From assembly GCA_032164245.1 (NCBI GenBank), contig JAVMKO010000022.1, positions 10,105,845 to 10,169,844 of the forward strand: a stretch of 64,000 nt of DNA, read 5' to 3'. Under the pieces are notes generated by a model. It saw nothing but the letters and a program-made list of their open reading frames with translations, made no database searches and was not told the origin of the DNA. The DNA is from Sternotherus odoratus. Taxonomy: Eukaryota > Chordata > Testudines > Kinosternidae. Below are positions 11,765 through 22,556 of this stretch, one piece after another (position 1 is the stretch's first letter; each line of letters opens with the position of its first letter). Made by a program: the position numbers and the translations under genes.

Positions 11765-14039
11765 CTGCAGGGGAAGAGAGAGCACGGCATGGGTTGGAAG
11801 AGTCTGTCTGATTCCAGGCGAGCGATGCGGAGAGTTTGTCTACTCTTCATCCCACCCTTCCATTCACCCATCTACGGTGTTCAGTGATCATTTAGAGCTT
11901 AAGGGGCTTGCAAGAGATCTGCTTTGTCGTCTCGGGTGCATACCACCCATCCCGTGGTTAAAGGAGACAAACAGAGGAGGGAGTTCTGACTGCACCAAAG
12001 GAAGGAGAGGGTTCTGCTGCCCCTCACTTTACCCCTGTATCTCCTTGGGTATGTCTGTTCCCTTGGGATGAGCTAGCTATGGACAGAGCACATCACTGTA
12101 GCACTTAGGTGCTGACGCAACAGTGGAAATATGTATTGGTTTAGGTGCAAACGGGGGCACATTTTCTCCTGCTTTGTGGGTGCATTTTTGCACCCGGAGC
12201 ATTGCACCCATCATGGGATTTTGGGTGCAACTCTAAGTCCTTGCTGTTCTACCCAGCTGACTCTGGGGGCCAATCGGGTGTCAGGGGTGCAATGACTCAT
12301 CTTTGCACCCAGGAGGCAGGGCCTCAGCCTGTCTGAGAAGATACCTTTCTATCGATGGAAAGCAAGGGAGCTGAGCTGCCTGTCCTCCTGCCAGCAGAGA
12401 TCTGCAAGCACTGCTTGTCACTCTAACAATGTGGGCATCCTAAGTCCCCTTTTGTCTACCAAAACATAGGGATCCCTGCGCCACCGCTGTTGAATTCAGT
12501 GTCCCAGGTGGCGGATCACCTCGCCAAGCTCCATTTGTCAAACCAACCAACAGGCTCAACCAATCTGTTAGCTCCTGTGTGACATGGCACCTCCGCCCCC
12601 TACAGACACAGCAGGGTTCGTCAGTCCAGCATGCTTGGATTTATTAAAGGGAATGCAGGATTTCACCTCTCCTGGCTATGCAGATGCAAACTCCAGTCCT
12701 CCTGCCCCCACGGCTTTTACGATTCCACCAGAGGAATCTTATATTGGCCGTTGGAGTCACCAAATCATCTGAGAGCACACAGCCCCAGCGGAGCTCCAAA
12801 GCCAGTCTTCAAAACATCAGCCAGTCACTGGAGACTCCACTCTGTCATTAACTCCAAGCAAACAATGAGAAGTCCGTGCAACAAGTGAGAACTCCAGCAG
12901 GCCCCACGAGAACTAAGGTGTGGTCAACCAGCCCTCATGTCTTCTAATTGGCTATCGCAGCTGGGGACTCAATTCACATCAGCCTAAGAATATTCCTGAT
13001 TGGGTGATTTTCCAGGAAACAGCAAGCTATAATTCCTCCCGTCCCTGTAGGTAGCTATAAAAATAGCCCAAAGTATTGCTAATCATTGCTGCCATTATAA
13101 AGCCATCAGAAGAGGCAGGAAAACCCTGCAGCTAGAGAGAGCATTAGCCATAAATAGTTATTCTGGGGTTTATTTTCATGTCTGTTTTTCTTATTCAGTG
13201 TGCACCATGCTCCCAGGGTCTTGTTGCGACTGCAGGGTGCCTGGGGTGTTCTCAGATTGCATCTGCACTTCCTAACATAGTGTCTCTATCAGTGATATGG
13301 GGCAGAGAGAGGGTGTTATAGTAGGGTGGCCTTGGAAACAGAGGTGAATGAGTTCTGTCAGGACGTGCCCAGAGTAATCTGGGCTTAACAAGGGAAGGTG
13401 AGAAATTCTGTGGCACTTTATGAAAGGGAGAAAAGAAACACTTTACAACTGGAAATCAGTACTGGAAACTTCAGGCTTAAAGAACTTGATCCCCTCCTGT
13501 CCTCCCCCCCCCCCAACTCAGAAGACTGGTTTAAAAATCATGACATTTAAAAAATTGCTGGGTTCTGTTTGCAAGCCTTTAGGGGAGCACACTTCAGGAT
13601 TTTCCTTGCCAATGTGAGGACAAGAAACTTGCTTTTAATGAAAATAAAAGCAGCGATTCTCACTTCATACATGACTCCAGGAGCTGAAGACTTAAAAAGC
13701 CACCAAATGTCATAAGGAAATGCCGACAATTGGCAGCACAGGGGAATGGAACATGGATCTCTCTCTAACCTGCAGCATGTAACTCCTTCACTAGTATACC
13801 AAAGCTGTGCTGAATAACTACATCACAGATCAGTCAGCAACTTGACCCAGAGTTCCACCCCTCATTAAAACTTGGCTCAAATTGGCCCTTATTTGGCCTG
13901 TCAGTTGCTGCTGGTTCTTTAGTCTCCTGGGGGCAAATTCCAGCTACTTAAGCAAAGCCTGGATTGGGCTCTTGTCTCCTGGCGCTGCTGACCTTCAGTG
14001 ATGACAACTTAGTTCCATTAGGATTCTCCACCTTGAAAC

Positions 14040-14395
14040 TCGTAGACTTATAGTCTCCTAGACTTTAAGGTCAGAAGGGACCATTGCGATCATCTAGTCT
14101 GACCTCCCGCACAATGCAGGCAACAGAATGTCATCCACCTACTCCTGAAATAAACCTCTCACCTATGTCTGAGCTCCTGAAGTCCTCAAATCATGGTTTA
14201 AAGACTTCAAGGTGCAGAGAATCCTCCAGCAAATGAACCATGCCCCACACTGCAGAGGAAGGCCAAAAACTCCAGGGCCCCTGCCAATCTGCCCTGGAGG
14301 AAAATTCCTTCCCGACCCCAAATATAGCGATCAGCGGAACCCTGAGCATGCGGGCAAGACTCACCCGCCAGAAACGGTTTGCTCCGCTCTTCGTA
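14040..14395 (-). repeat. CR1 LINE 3' fragment
   Basis: The plus strand starts like an inverted CR1 3' end, then AAGGTCAGAAGGGACCATTG, GATCATCTAGTCTGACCTCC and a stretch of conserved CR1 tail (AAATTCCTTCCCGACCCC). It is 5'-truncated, as is usual for CR1. No reverse transcriptase frame is present. Confidence 0.85.
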
Positions 14396-14500
14396 TTCAT
14401 AAGTAGGATGCTCGTACTCTAGTGGTCAAGGGAGGGGCAGTACAGTTGCCATGTTCCACCTCAGAGGTGGCTTCTCTTCAGTGATGGACCATTTTGGCAT

Positions 14501-14595
14501 ATAAGGGCCCAATCTAGATGTCCTTACTCAGGAAAATCTCCCCTGTAACGTCAATGATAGTTTTGTCTAAGTGAGGACTTTGTTGGATCAGTGAA
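14501..14595. repeat. Foldback interspersed repeat
   Basis: The left part GTCCTTACTCAGGAAAAT is matched in reverse complement by AGTTTTGTCTAAGTGAGGAC on the right, around a centre containing AACGTCAATGATAG. It belongs to a group of similar short foldback repeats elsewhere in the window. Confidence 0.6.
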
Positions 14596-15235
14596 AGGAC
14601 CTGGGGAACCCTTGACAACAGTAATGAAGGATGTAACCCCAGTCTATGGGAATAGCTGCCCTAAACTGCCGGCCATAAGGGTATTTAGATTTTAACTACA
14701 GTTTTGGGACTACTGATTTACAGGGGTATAATCCCCTATAATGCTCTGCTACCAAAACTCCATCAGCCCACTCTGCAGTCAGAAATATCAGGAGTTGGGC
14801 TGGTTTCTGTGCGTCTCTCCGTTGCCTGCAGAGAATTTCTGGAAGGAGCTCTGCATTCTTGCTCCCCTGCAGATGTTTTCAACCAGGGCAGCAGGTGGTG
14901 AGAGCTCCGATAGCACAAACATCTGGGTCTGCTGGGAACAGGCCTTTGTTATTCCCGCATTTGCTGTGTTTATGCATTTCATGGCCTGGCACCTGTCCCA
15001 TGAAATTGCTGTTCTTCACCTAAATCTGTGTGAAGCTCTGTCTGATGGATTTGCAGAGGTTCTCACCAGCATAGCCCTGTTCTCCCTTCGTCCCCCTCTG
15101 CATCCCCTAGCCCTGCTAGCCTCAACACACAGAAAGTTGCTATATTGTTTCCATCTATCTGAGGTATATATGTGAGCCCCCCACATCACTGTAGTATCTG
15201 AGCACCTCACCGTCTTTAATGTGTTTATCCCTTTA

Positions 15236-15350
15236 AGGCAGTGAAGTATTATCCCCATTTTACAGATGACAAGGCTGAGTCAGTTGTCAAGGATCTGCAG
15301 CAGAGCAGAAAATTGAACTCAGGTCTCCTGAGTAGTGTCCTTTTCCTAAG
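15236..15350 (-). repeat. MIR/CORE-like SINE, decayed
   Basis: Reverse-oriented motifs TTATCCCCATTTTACAGATG and GAACTCAGGTCTCCTGAGTA in the usual order, about 200 bases from PRELP exon 2 inside intron 2. Confidence 0.7.
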
Positions 15351-15557
15351 CACAGGCCCTTCCACCACCTGGCACCCATGCAAAAGGGCCACCAACCCAC
15401 GCTAAACATCAAGCCCTGTTTTGAAAGGAGTGGAACCCTGTGGGTGGGTTTTATACTGAAAAAGAAAATCTCCAGATGCAAAGAATTCTGTCCCCGGGAT
15501 ACATCTGCTCCCTCTCAGCCCCACCACGGCCTACCCGACCTGCTACCCCCAACTCAC

Positions 15558-16500
15558 TTTCAATGGAGTTGTCGTTTAGGTAGAGGTGCTCCAGTTTGGG
15601 GTTGATGAAGGGCATGCTGGTGAGCTTATTGTGCGCCAGTTGCAGCACCAGCAGGTTGCTGAGGTTGAAGGAGTTCTTAGGCAGCCCTTTGTCAGAAATC
15701 TGATTGTAGTTGAGCCTGAGGAAGGCCAGATTAGGGAACTCTCGGAAGTAGTCGTCGGGGATGTCCTCGATGTTGTTCCTGTCTAGGAAGAGCTGGTGGA
15801 CAGCACTGGGCAGCCCGGGGGGCAACTTCCGCAGGATGTTGTGGGCTAGGTTGAGCTGCATGAGGTTCTTAAGCCCCCGGAAGGTGTTTTTGTTGAAGAC
15901 TCCATCACTGAGCTTGTTGTGGTGCAAGTCCAAGAGAACCAGGTGCTCCAACTTGTTGAAAACCCCACCGGGGATCTTGGAGATCTGATTCCTGCTCAGA
16001 CGCAGCTGCTCCAGGTTGGGTGGTAGGAAGGGTGGCACCTCCTTCAGCTGGTTCTTCTCCAGGTACAGAAAGACGAGGCCGTCCATCTGCTCCAGCACCC
16101 GCCGTTCCAGCTTCTTGATGCGGTTGTTGTCTAGGTTGACCCACCTCAGCTCCGTGGCATTCTTGAAGGACTCCTCCGGGAGGCTGTCAATGAAGTTGTT
16201 TTGGAGATAGAGGTAGTGGATCCTGGGCGGGATGAGGGGCACCTTCCTCAGGTTGCGGCTGTCACAGTAGAGGGCGGAGGGGAAGTCTGGAGGACAAAAG
16301 CATTCTCTGGGGCAATCCGGGAAGACGGAGCGGGGGCCCGGTGGTAGGGGCGGAGGCAGCTCTGTTGGCTCGACCGGCTCGGGAGTCGGGCGGGCAGCAG
16401 GCTTCCGCGGGGGCTTCTGCTTGGGCTTCTTCTTCTCCCCGTTCTCTTCAGAGATCGACACAAGGATGAGGAGGAGAAGCAATCTGAATGCTGCCTTCAT
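15558..16500 (-). CDS. PRELP: Prolargin (PRELP), coding part of exon 2
   Basis: Residues 1-314 plus one base of codon 315. The start MKAAFRLLLLLILVSIS is a signal peptide (about 1-17). Residues 21-36 are Lys/Arg/Pro-rich (KKKPKQKPPRKP) and correspond to the heparin-binding arm. A Pro-rich linker (about 37-58) leads to the cysteine cluster C63, C67, C69, C79, spaced C-x3-C-x-C-x9-C as in class II SLRPs. From about 83 onward leucine-rich repeats follow (for example IHYLYLQNNFIDSLP and LMQLNLAHNILRKLP). N-glycosylation sequons are at N114 (NAT) and N279 (NLS). The linker-to-LRR1 stretch and later LRRs match prolargin far better than fibromodulin, lumican or keratocan. The upstream in-frame ATG at 16530 lies in the intron, before the acceptor, so 16500 is the start. 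The frame reads past 15558 into the intron, but the donor there restores the family C-terminus. Confidence 0.96.
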
Positions 16501-16515
16501 GGTCCAGCGATTCAC
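16501..16515 (-). other. PRELP: PRELP exon 2 5'UTR and acceptor
   Basis: The acceptor CCCCCTGCAG (AG at 16517-16516) is followed by 15 untranslated bases, GTGAATCGCTGGACC, and then the ATG at 16500. PRELP genes usually have a non-coding first exon, which fits. Confidence 0.85.
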
Positions 16516-16651
16516 CTGCAGGGGGCACAACGGGGTTTGTTAAAAATACATCCCCCATCACAGCTGTATCAGCCCCTCACAAACACTAATCAGTTACCCT
16601 CACCATGCCTCGCCAGGCAGCAGCAAGCACTGATCAAGGGGATGTCCAAGG

Positions 16652-16765
16652 TCTCAGATTTTAAGGCCAGAAGGGATCACCAGATAGTCTAATTAGCCTC
16701 CTGTATATCCCAGGCCACCAACACCAGCTTCACACTAACCCAACAACCAAAACGAGGCCCAAGGA
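16652..16765 (-). repeat. CR1 LINE 3' fragment, diverged
   Basis: TTTTAAGGCCAGAAGGGATC followed by a degraded TAGTCTAATTAGCCTCCTGT matches the inverted CR1 3' tail. The remainder is too decayed to bound precisely. Confidence 0.7.
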
Positions 16766-16854
16766 GCCACTAGAAGACTAGACCACGAGCTGCTGCAGGT
16801 AGGAGAACAGGTAGGACCAAGGGCTCACCAGTTCCCACTGCTCTGCAATGGCAG

Positions 16855-16945
16855 GGAAATGAAGAGTTTGTGAGAGACCTGGGAATTGAATCTAGATCTC
16901 CTGAGTCCCAGACCAGTGCTTCAGCAACAAGACCATCCTCCCTTC
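16855..16945 (-). repeat. SINE tRNA-related head, decayed
   Basis: GGGAATTGAATCTAGATCTC then CTGAGTCCCAGACCAGTGCT is the inverted tRNA-like head of the MIR/CORE-like SINE seen elsewhere; its tail is missing or unrecognisable. Confidence 0.55.
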
Positions 16946-17168
16946 CTCCTTACGCTGGGTCTGCTATCGTGCTGGTTAGCTAATTAATGGGGCAGCACTG
17001 ATTTCATACTTCATTATATAAGGGCTCTTTCCTCCCCCTCAGAAACGTGTATTGGAGAGGGTGTGTGTATGTATTAACACACAATGGTTGTGTGTGTGTG
17101 TGTGGTGGAGGGAGTGGGATGAGGAGGTGGTGAAAAGAAAGGGCAAAGTAATGCAGAGATGCAGACAC

Positions 17169-17171
<3 letters not shown>

Positions 17172-17241
<70 letters not shown>

Positions 17242-17259
17242 TGAGATGGGCTTCAACAG

Positions 17260-17322
<63 letters not shown>

Positions 17323-17340
17323 TGAGATGGGCTTCAACAG
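17172..17340. repeat. (TA)n array with a duplicated 21-base spacer
   Basis: Two TA runs (17172-17239 and 17261-17320) alternate with the identical spacer CATGAGATGGGCTTCAACAG at 17240 and 17321, a period of 81 bases. Open frames through it encode Tyr/Ile repeats only. Confidence 0.95.
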
Positions 17341-19309
17341 ATTTCCCTGGGCAGTACAGCTAATCTCTCTCTCTAGTCGGTTCTGGTGAGATGCCCTTGG
17401 ATTACCCAGCCCCGTATTACAGACCCAAAAGGCTCGGTGAAGACAAGCGTGTGAATCTGGGGGGTGTTTTCCCACACTGGTCCCCAGCAGCAAGCCCCCT
17501 GCGGCTCCCGCGTCACCATACATCACCCCCCGCCTTGCCTGAATCGCTGTGCACTGTCACGACCTCTCATGAGGTCAGTGCCTCTGAAAGGCGACCCGCC
17601 GAGTGGCTTTTCATTGCTTTGTACAGCAGCAGGTTTTCAGGCTATCGCCCCCGCCAGATGCCCAGGGCCTGCAGCTCCCTCCCAAAGTCTAGGCCAAGCA
17701 GGCTGTTACTACTGGGATCAGGTCCCTCATGCTTGTGCTCAGGACCTGTGGAGCAATGGGTGATGGGAATCACGCTTTGTACAGTTGGCTCTGTAGCTCA
17801 TTAATCTGTTCCGCTCAGTAAGGGCCCATTTCACACAATGGCTTTTTGCTGTTATGTATTTCCCCGGGGTTTACGCCTCAAAGCAGTCACGTGAGGGGGG
17901 ACACTGAAGGGGGAAGGCAGAGTTCACTTCATTCTCTGTGTTCATTTTGATGAACATCGGGCGGGAGGGGAGGAATTGTGGCAGCAGAGAACTAGTCTCA
18001 TCCACGCCAATGGGGCCCAAATTCTGTTTCGTTTTGGAACAGAAGCTCCAGAATGGGACCTAGTCCCACCTCGCTCAAACAGGATGCACGGAGATGGAAC
18101 CTGAACGACGGGGAAGTTTGCATTTGGATCCAGTATGATTTTACACGGCAGGGCACGCCGAGATTAAGAAATGGTGCAGTTAGGTTCTATGCTGAACTCT
18201 TTTGTAGCAGGGATGTGTTACGGTAGCATGGGCTGGACTAGCAGATCTGAAGGTGACCCACAAAATATATGGGGCCAGAGACTCAGCTGGTAATTCAAAG
18301 TAGCACCGGCATGGACTGCCATGCAGATACATCATTTCACACCATCTCATTTATATTCCAGAAGCGACTTTCACCTCTGTCTGTTTGCAGATTATTCTTC
18401 CTCCAACTCCCCCAGCAAATCGCTTTGCTCCAGAGAGTATTTTGATTGAGCTGGGCAGTGTTAACCATTGTTTCACTCTGCTTTGCTCTTATAAAGGCCC
18501 AGCAGAGAACAGAAAGTCCACTGAGGCACCGTTCAGGCAAAGCGGGGCCATCAGAGTCACTGGGATTTAAACAAGCAGGATCATTAGATCTACGTCTGAC
18601 AGCTGAAGTTCTAGGCCACAAGGCCCATCATAAGCCAACTTCTAGTGTATGGGGCTCACTATGAACTGGTGTGTTGAAATGGGTTTGCAGTAATTTAATG
18701 AATTCAATATCTAGAGAGGAGGGAGTTAGGTAGAGGTATGGAAGCAGCAAGCAGCATGGTGTAAGCTATTTGGCAACGGATAATGTAGTGCACAGAAGAA
18801 TAGAGAGGAAGGGAAAAGGATACCCAGTGGCTAGGATGTGAATGACTGATAGCAAGGATGAGGGATATTTTCTTGGCTTCCCTAGCCCTCCTACCACCAA
18901 AATCCATGACAGCTTTGAACAATAATTTCACTTCCATTATTAAAGATATTTTAACTGCAGTGCCACCAAGTGACAGTACCGAATCCGGCACCATAGATTA
19001 TATGAATCAAAGACACACGGCCACGTGACAATTAACTTATGAGGCAACACTTCTGTCAATGAACGGTGACGGAACATTGTAAGTGTCGCCAAAGAGACTG
19101 ACTGCATCTTCAGAACGCACTCAGCGGAAATAGCACCTCCGTGCCTCGTGTTTAGCTTTGTGGCTGAGCCAGAGGTCAATGAATCAGTAGTAAATAGTCT
19201 AAATGATACCATCCCACCAGCAGCTGCTGGTTTGTTGCTAAGGATGGATGGTCTCATGTTTACATACTGGACTAGAATGGAGGAGCTCAGAGAGGCAGCC
19301 GTGTGAGTT

Positions 19310-19440
19310 CATAGGATCATAAATATGTAGGGTTGGAAGGGATTTTGAGAAATCATCAAATCCAGTCCCCTGTGCTGTGGCAGGACCAAGCAAATCTCTA
19401 AACCATCCATGACAGGTGCTTTGCCAATGTGTTTTTAAAA
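19310..19440 (-). repeat. CR1 LINE 3' fragment
   Basis: CATAGGATCATAAATATGTA, GGGTTGGAAGGGATTTTGAG and AAATCCAGTCCCCTGTGCTG are the inverted CR1 3' end, followed by ACCATCCATGACAGGTGCTT typical of one CR1 subfamily. Confidence 0.85.
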
Positions 19441-19449
19441 GCAAGCTTT

Positions 19450-19660
19450 TAGAAGTGGCTGGATCACTAGACTGGGACCCAGGCAGCCTGGGTTCTATTC
19501 CTGACCCTGCCACTGGTTTACTGGGTGACTCTTAAGCAAGTCACTTCCCTGCTCTGTGCCTCAGTTTCTCCATTGGTAGAATAGGGATGATGATACTGAC
19601 CTCTTCTGTGAAGTGTTTTGATAATCTACTGATGAAAAGGACCATAGGAGAGCCAGGTAT
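19450..19660 (+). repeat. MIR/CORE-like SINE, relatively complete
   Basis: The head has a B-box-like GGTTCTATTCC at 19491-19501. It is followed by CTGACCCTGCCACTGG, AAGCAAGTCACTTCCCTGCT, CTGTGCCTCAGTTTCTCC and a tail AAGTGTTTTGATAATC. This is one of the best-preserved SINE copies here, and the forward reference for the others. Confidence 0.85.
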
Positions 19661-19945
19661 TATTAGGAGTTCAGTTTCCATCTCTGACACAGACTTCTTG
19701 TGTGACCATGGGCAAGACCCTTGATCTCTGTGTATCCCCATTTATACCATGGGGGTTATAAGCCATCATATTTTACCAGGAGGACGGGAGCCTGAATTCA
19801 CTAATGTTTGGGAACTGCTCCGATATTATATGATGGGTCCATGTAAGCACGTAGGTAGGTAAGGAACATAGCCAACAACAACACTGTCCTTAGCACTTCT
19901 AGAACATTTGTCATGTGCATAGCTCTTTACAAACGTTAAGCATGT

Positions 19946-20037
19946 GATTTTCAAGAGCGCTCAGCGTTGGCTTAGCTCTGCTCCACTGACTTCAATGGGA
20001 GCTGAATTAGGCCAACACCCTTTGAAAATCCCACCTG
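19946..20037. repeat. Foldback interspersed repeat (TTTTCAAG type)
   Basis: The ends GTGATTTTCAAGAG and CTTTGAAAATCCCAC are inverted copies of each other around CTGACTTCAATGGGAGCTGA. Related sequence occurs at 45229-45397 and 55525-55690. Confidence 0.6.
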
Positions 20038-20084
20038 TACAATTCTCGCAGACCTGCTCTCTACCTCTAAGCCGGTGGGCACAT

Positions 20085-20240
20085 TTCAATATATCCCCAT
20101 TTTACAGCGGAAGCAACTGAAACATAGCAAGGTCAAGTGACTTGGCCAAAGGTCACACAGTGAATCACTGGCAGAGCCAAGAAGAGGCCCCAGGAGGGAG
20201 TCCCTACTCCCCATTCTTGCACTCAGTCCATCAGACCGCA
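20085..20240 (-). repeat. MIR/CORE-like SINE
   Basis: Inverted tail CCCCATTTTACAGCGGAAGC, then AAGTGACTTGGCCAAAGGTC and CACTGGCAGAGCCAAGAAGA, in the expected order. Confidence 0.8.
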
Positions 20241-20399
20241 CTCTCTTTCTCCACCATGTCCCTTCTTTTACAACGAGAGTTAACCCAGGGTGGTATCGTT
20301 ACGGTGATGTATAGAAGGCCCAGTGATTACGGCTGACAAGTATCAACCTATGAATAGTGGTTTTGCACAGAGGGGGAATTGCCAAGGAGGACAGAGACA

Positions 20400-20500
20400 A
20401 TGTAGGAATTGCCATACTGGATCAGACCAGACGTCCATCTAGCTCAGTAGCAATGAGCAGCCAGTATCAGTCGCTTCAGAGGGAGAATCGCAGGATGGGA
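20400..20500 (-). repeat. CR1 LINE 3' fragment
   Basis: GGAATTGCCATACTGGATCA and GTCCATCTAGCTCAGTAGCA are the inverted form of the CR1 end that reads CTAGATGGACC near 34340. Confidence 0.8.
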
Positions 20501-21762
20501 TAGAAAGAGGAGCAGGGACAAACTGATCAAATGCTCTCCCGGGCTGCCAAGGGCAAACGAAGGAGGTAGCAGCCCATGGGGAAGTTCATGTGCATGAAAC
20601 CAAGCAGAGCGGCCTTCCTGAGCCCCCGTCAGCTGGCAGGGCTGGCGGATGTGCAGCTGTGTGGAGTGGAGACCAGAGGGAGAATGGAAATGAGATCCAT
20701 GGTGCCACTCCCGCTCACAGGCCCCCTCGCTGTCCGTAAGTCAGACGAGGCAGCAACTTGGCCAAGCTGCTGCCAGTTGTCTGGTGGGCGGCCAGAGGAA
20801 GAAGAGGAGGGCTAAAGGCAGAACCCCTTGTGTAAAAAATGAATAAAGCAAGCTGGGTGCTCCCCATCCTGCTCAGCATTTTACATCGGACACTCAAATG
20901 TGCAGCCCTCCCCAAGTTAACTTCACTTGTTAACCCCAGCGCCACTGCCATGCAGCCTGCGGCGGGACTTCCAGGGAGCCTTGCAAAGACGGAGCTTGGA
21001 GTCTGGGCGCTGGGGGCACACAGACTTTATTTGCCTTCCACAACGAGCCCAGCGCGGCATGGTGCCGACAACATGGCAACCGTGCAGACGGGCTGAGACA
21101 GGCCCGTCATGTTCCCATTCGCTCTGCGGCAGGGAAATGTCAACAGCATTAGGCTAACGGGCCAGCAGCGAGGGCTCACGCGGCTGCGAAGTGGAAAGAT
21201 TGGTCAGCGCTGGTTGAGAAATGGAAAATCCCACCGGTAAAAAAACACCCATCTGCCCCTTTTCTCTGGTGAGGAAATTGCTTCCCAGGCAGCCTGTTAG
21301 CTTCTTCACCTCCACCTGACACCACCAGAGACAGCACCCACGACTGGCAAGATTGGCACTGCATCCAAGCGCTGTGGGTACCATCCCCCGTGCAGCCAAC
21401 CTCCACACTGGACCCATGGACAACTTGGCTCCCTTTGAAATACCTCTGCCCAGCTGACTGGACACATTCCTGGGCATCTAAAGAATTGGCTCTCTCCATA
21501 AAGAGATTCTTTGCTTTCCCACCCACCCCCCTCTTTTTCCGTATTGTTTCGCTTTGCTTCCATCTGTCTCTCTAACCGCACAATCCTTGTGGCCCTGCTG
21601 CTTTCAATCAAAGTTCTGGCAGCTTGGGGGTTTTGAGAAGCTGCTGGGTATTAGGTTCACCATAGCCTGGGGTGGGGGAGATGGGAAAACATTGAATGCC
21701 GCAGAGAACTGAAATTCATCACAGGGATATTGTCTACATCTGACTACCTCTGGTCTCCCCAG

Positions 21763-21786
21763 CCCCCCCCCCCCCCCCCCCCCCCC
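21763..21786. repeat. 24-base C homopolymer
   Basis: An uninterrupted run of 24 C, possibly miscounted in sequencing. Other long C or G runs are at 2886-2899, 32486-32503 (18 G) and 59094-59108. Confidence 0.9.
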
Positions 21787-22343
21787 GTACACACGCTCCT
21801 TTCTTCAACCCCATCGCCCTTGTCTGAAGATGTTTCCCGGGACTCCTCTCCAAAATTCCAATCTGGATTTTAAAAACCACAAAGCCTGTAGATGGGTGGA
21901 GTGGGGAGAAGGGATGAATTTGGGTTTAGCCCGTTACGGAGGGAGGAGCCAGTTGCAAAGCTGGGATGTGTACTTCCTCCTTGTGTCTCCTCAGAGCTGG
22001 GATTTTGGTTCAGGTCTCTCTCCAATTGTAATGTTTAACTGTTAACATCATTCCCTGGCACTTGATTGCAATGTTATGCAAGAGTTAATGATCCCAGTGC
22101 AGAACCCAGCAGAGTGAGGTAGGTATGATGGGGAGGAGGGGACACAGTTGTCATGAGGGAGTGTTGGTTTATTTCTGAAATTTTTTTAGGAACCCACATT
22201 TCAATACAAAGTTATTGGCCCAGAAATTCAGCACTGAAAGTAGCATCTTCATTATTTGCTCTATGTTACAGCTGAATAAAAATGTCAGCAAGCTAACACA
22301 ACACTATCAGCCTACTGTAATCCACTCCACTGATTGAGGGCAA

Positions 22344-22556
22344 CTACTATGTAGCTGAGAATCAGAGAGGTAGCCGTGTTAGTCTGGAATAGCAGAGGAA
22401 ACAAAATCTTGTGGCACCTTAAAGACTAACTATAAAGTTTTGAAGCATGAGCTTGCATCCGACGAAGTGGGTATTAGCCCACGAAAGCTCATGCTTCAAA
22501 ACTTTATAGTTAGTCTTTAAGGTGCCACAAGATTTTGTTTCCTCTACTATGTAGCT
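22344..22556 (+). mobile_element. Inverted-repeat retroelement fragment with hammerhead-like core (Penelope-like, inferred)
   Basis: Seen: arms 22394-22454 and 22485-22545 are perfect 61-base reverse complements around a 30-base loop. Left of the arms lies GAGAGGTAGCCGTGTTAGTC. The unit is flanked by the 13-base direct repeat CTACTATGTAGCT at 22344-22356 and 22544-22556, which looks like a target-site duplication and overlaps the right arm end by two bases. Loop and right-arm start read CCGACGA, a stem GTGGG/CCCAC, then GAAA: the layout of a hammerhead ribozyme (CUGANGA, stem II, GAAA) with one core base changed (U to C). Known: Penelope-like retroelements carry hammerhead motifs near their terminal repeats. 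Inferred: a recent insertion of such an element's end. No reverse transcriptase is present. An unrelated tRNA-type SINE arrangement is the alternative. Confidence 0.6.

Larger units (their letters stand above)
11765..15557 (-). other. PRELP: PRELP intron 2 (between the coding exons)
   Basis: Donor GTGAGT at 15557-15552 and acceptor CTGCAG at 11770-11765, phase 1. It contains a CR1 fragment at 14040-14395, a foldback repeat at 14501-14590, a SINE at 15236-15350 and a C-run at 13502-13514. No other exon was recognised. Confidence 0.9.
11589..16500 (-). other. PRELP: PRELP coding region, start codon to stop codon (two coding exons)
   Basis: Coding parts are 16500-15558 (943 bases) and 11764-11589 (176 bases), joined by a phase-1 intron of 3793 bases. 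The product has 372 residues, about ten fewer than the mammalian protein. Known: prolargin is a secreted class II small leucine-rich proteoglycan of cartilage, bone, basement membranes and other connective tissue. Its basic N-terminus binds heparan sulfate (perlecan) and its LRR domain binds collagens I and II. Both coding exons keep open frames, consensus splice sites and key cysteines, so the gene looks intact. Opticin appears to follow on the same strand. Confidence 0.95.

Noticed and set aside
15451..15557. Continuation of the PRELP exon 2 frame
   Set aside because: The residues after NSIE do not match the SLRP family, whereas the GTGAGT donor at 15557 and exon 3 restore the conserved C-terminus.
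16501..16530. Upstream in-frame ATG for PRELP (MCPLQVNRWT)
   Set aside because: It lies across the CTGCAG acceptor in the intron, so it would not be in the mature mRNA; the signal peptide starts at 16500.
17050..17390. Tyr/Ile repeat peptides
   Set aside because: These are translations of the (TA)n array.
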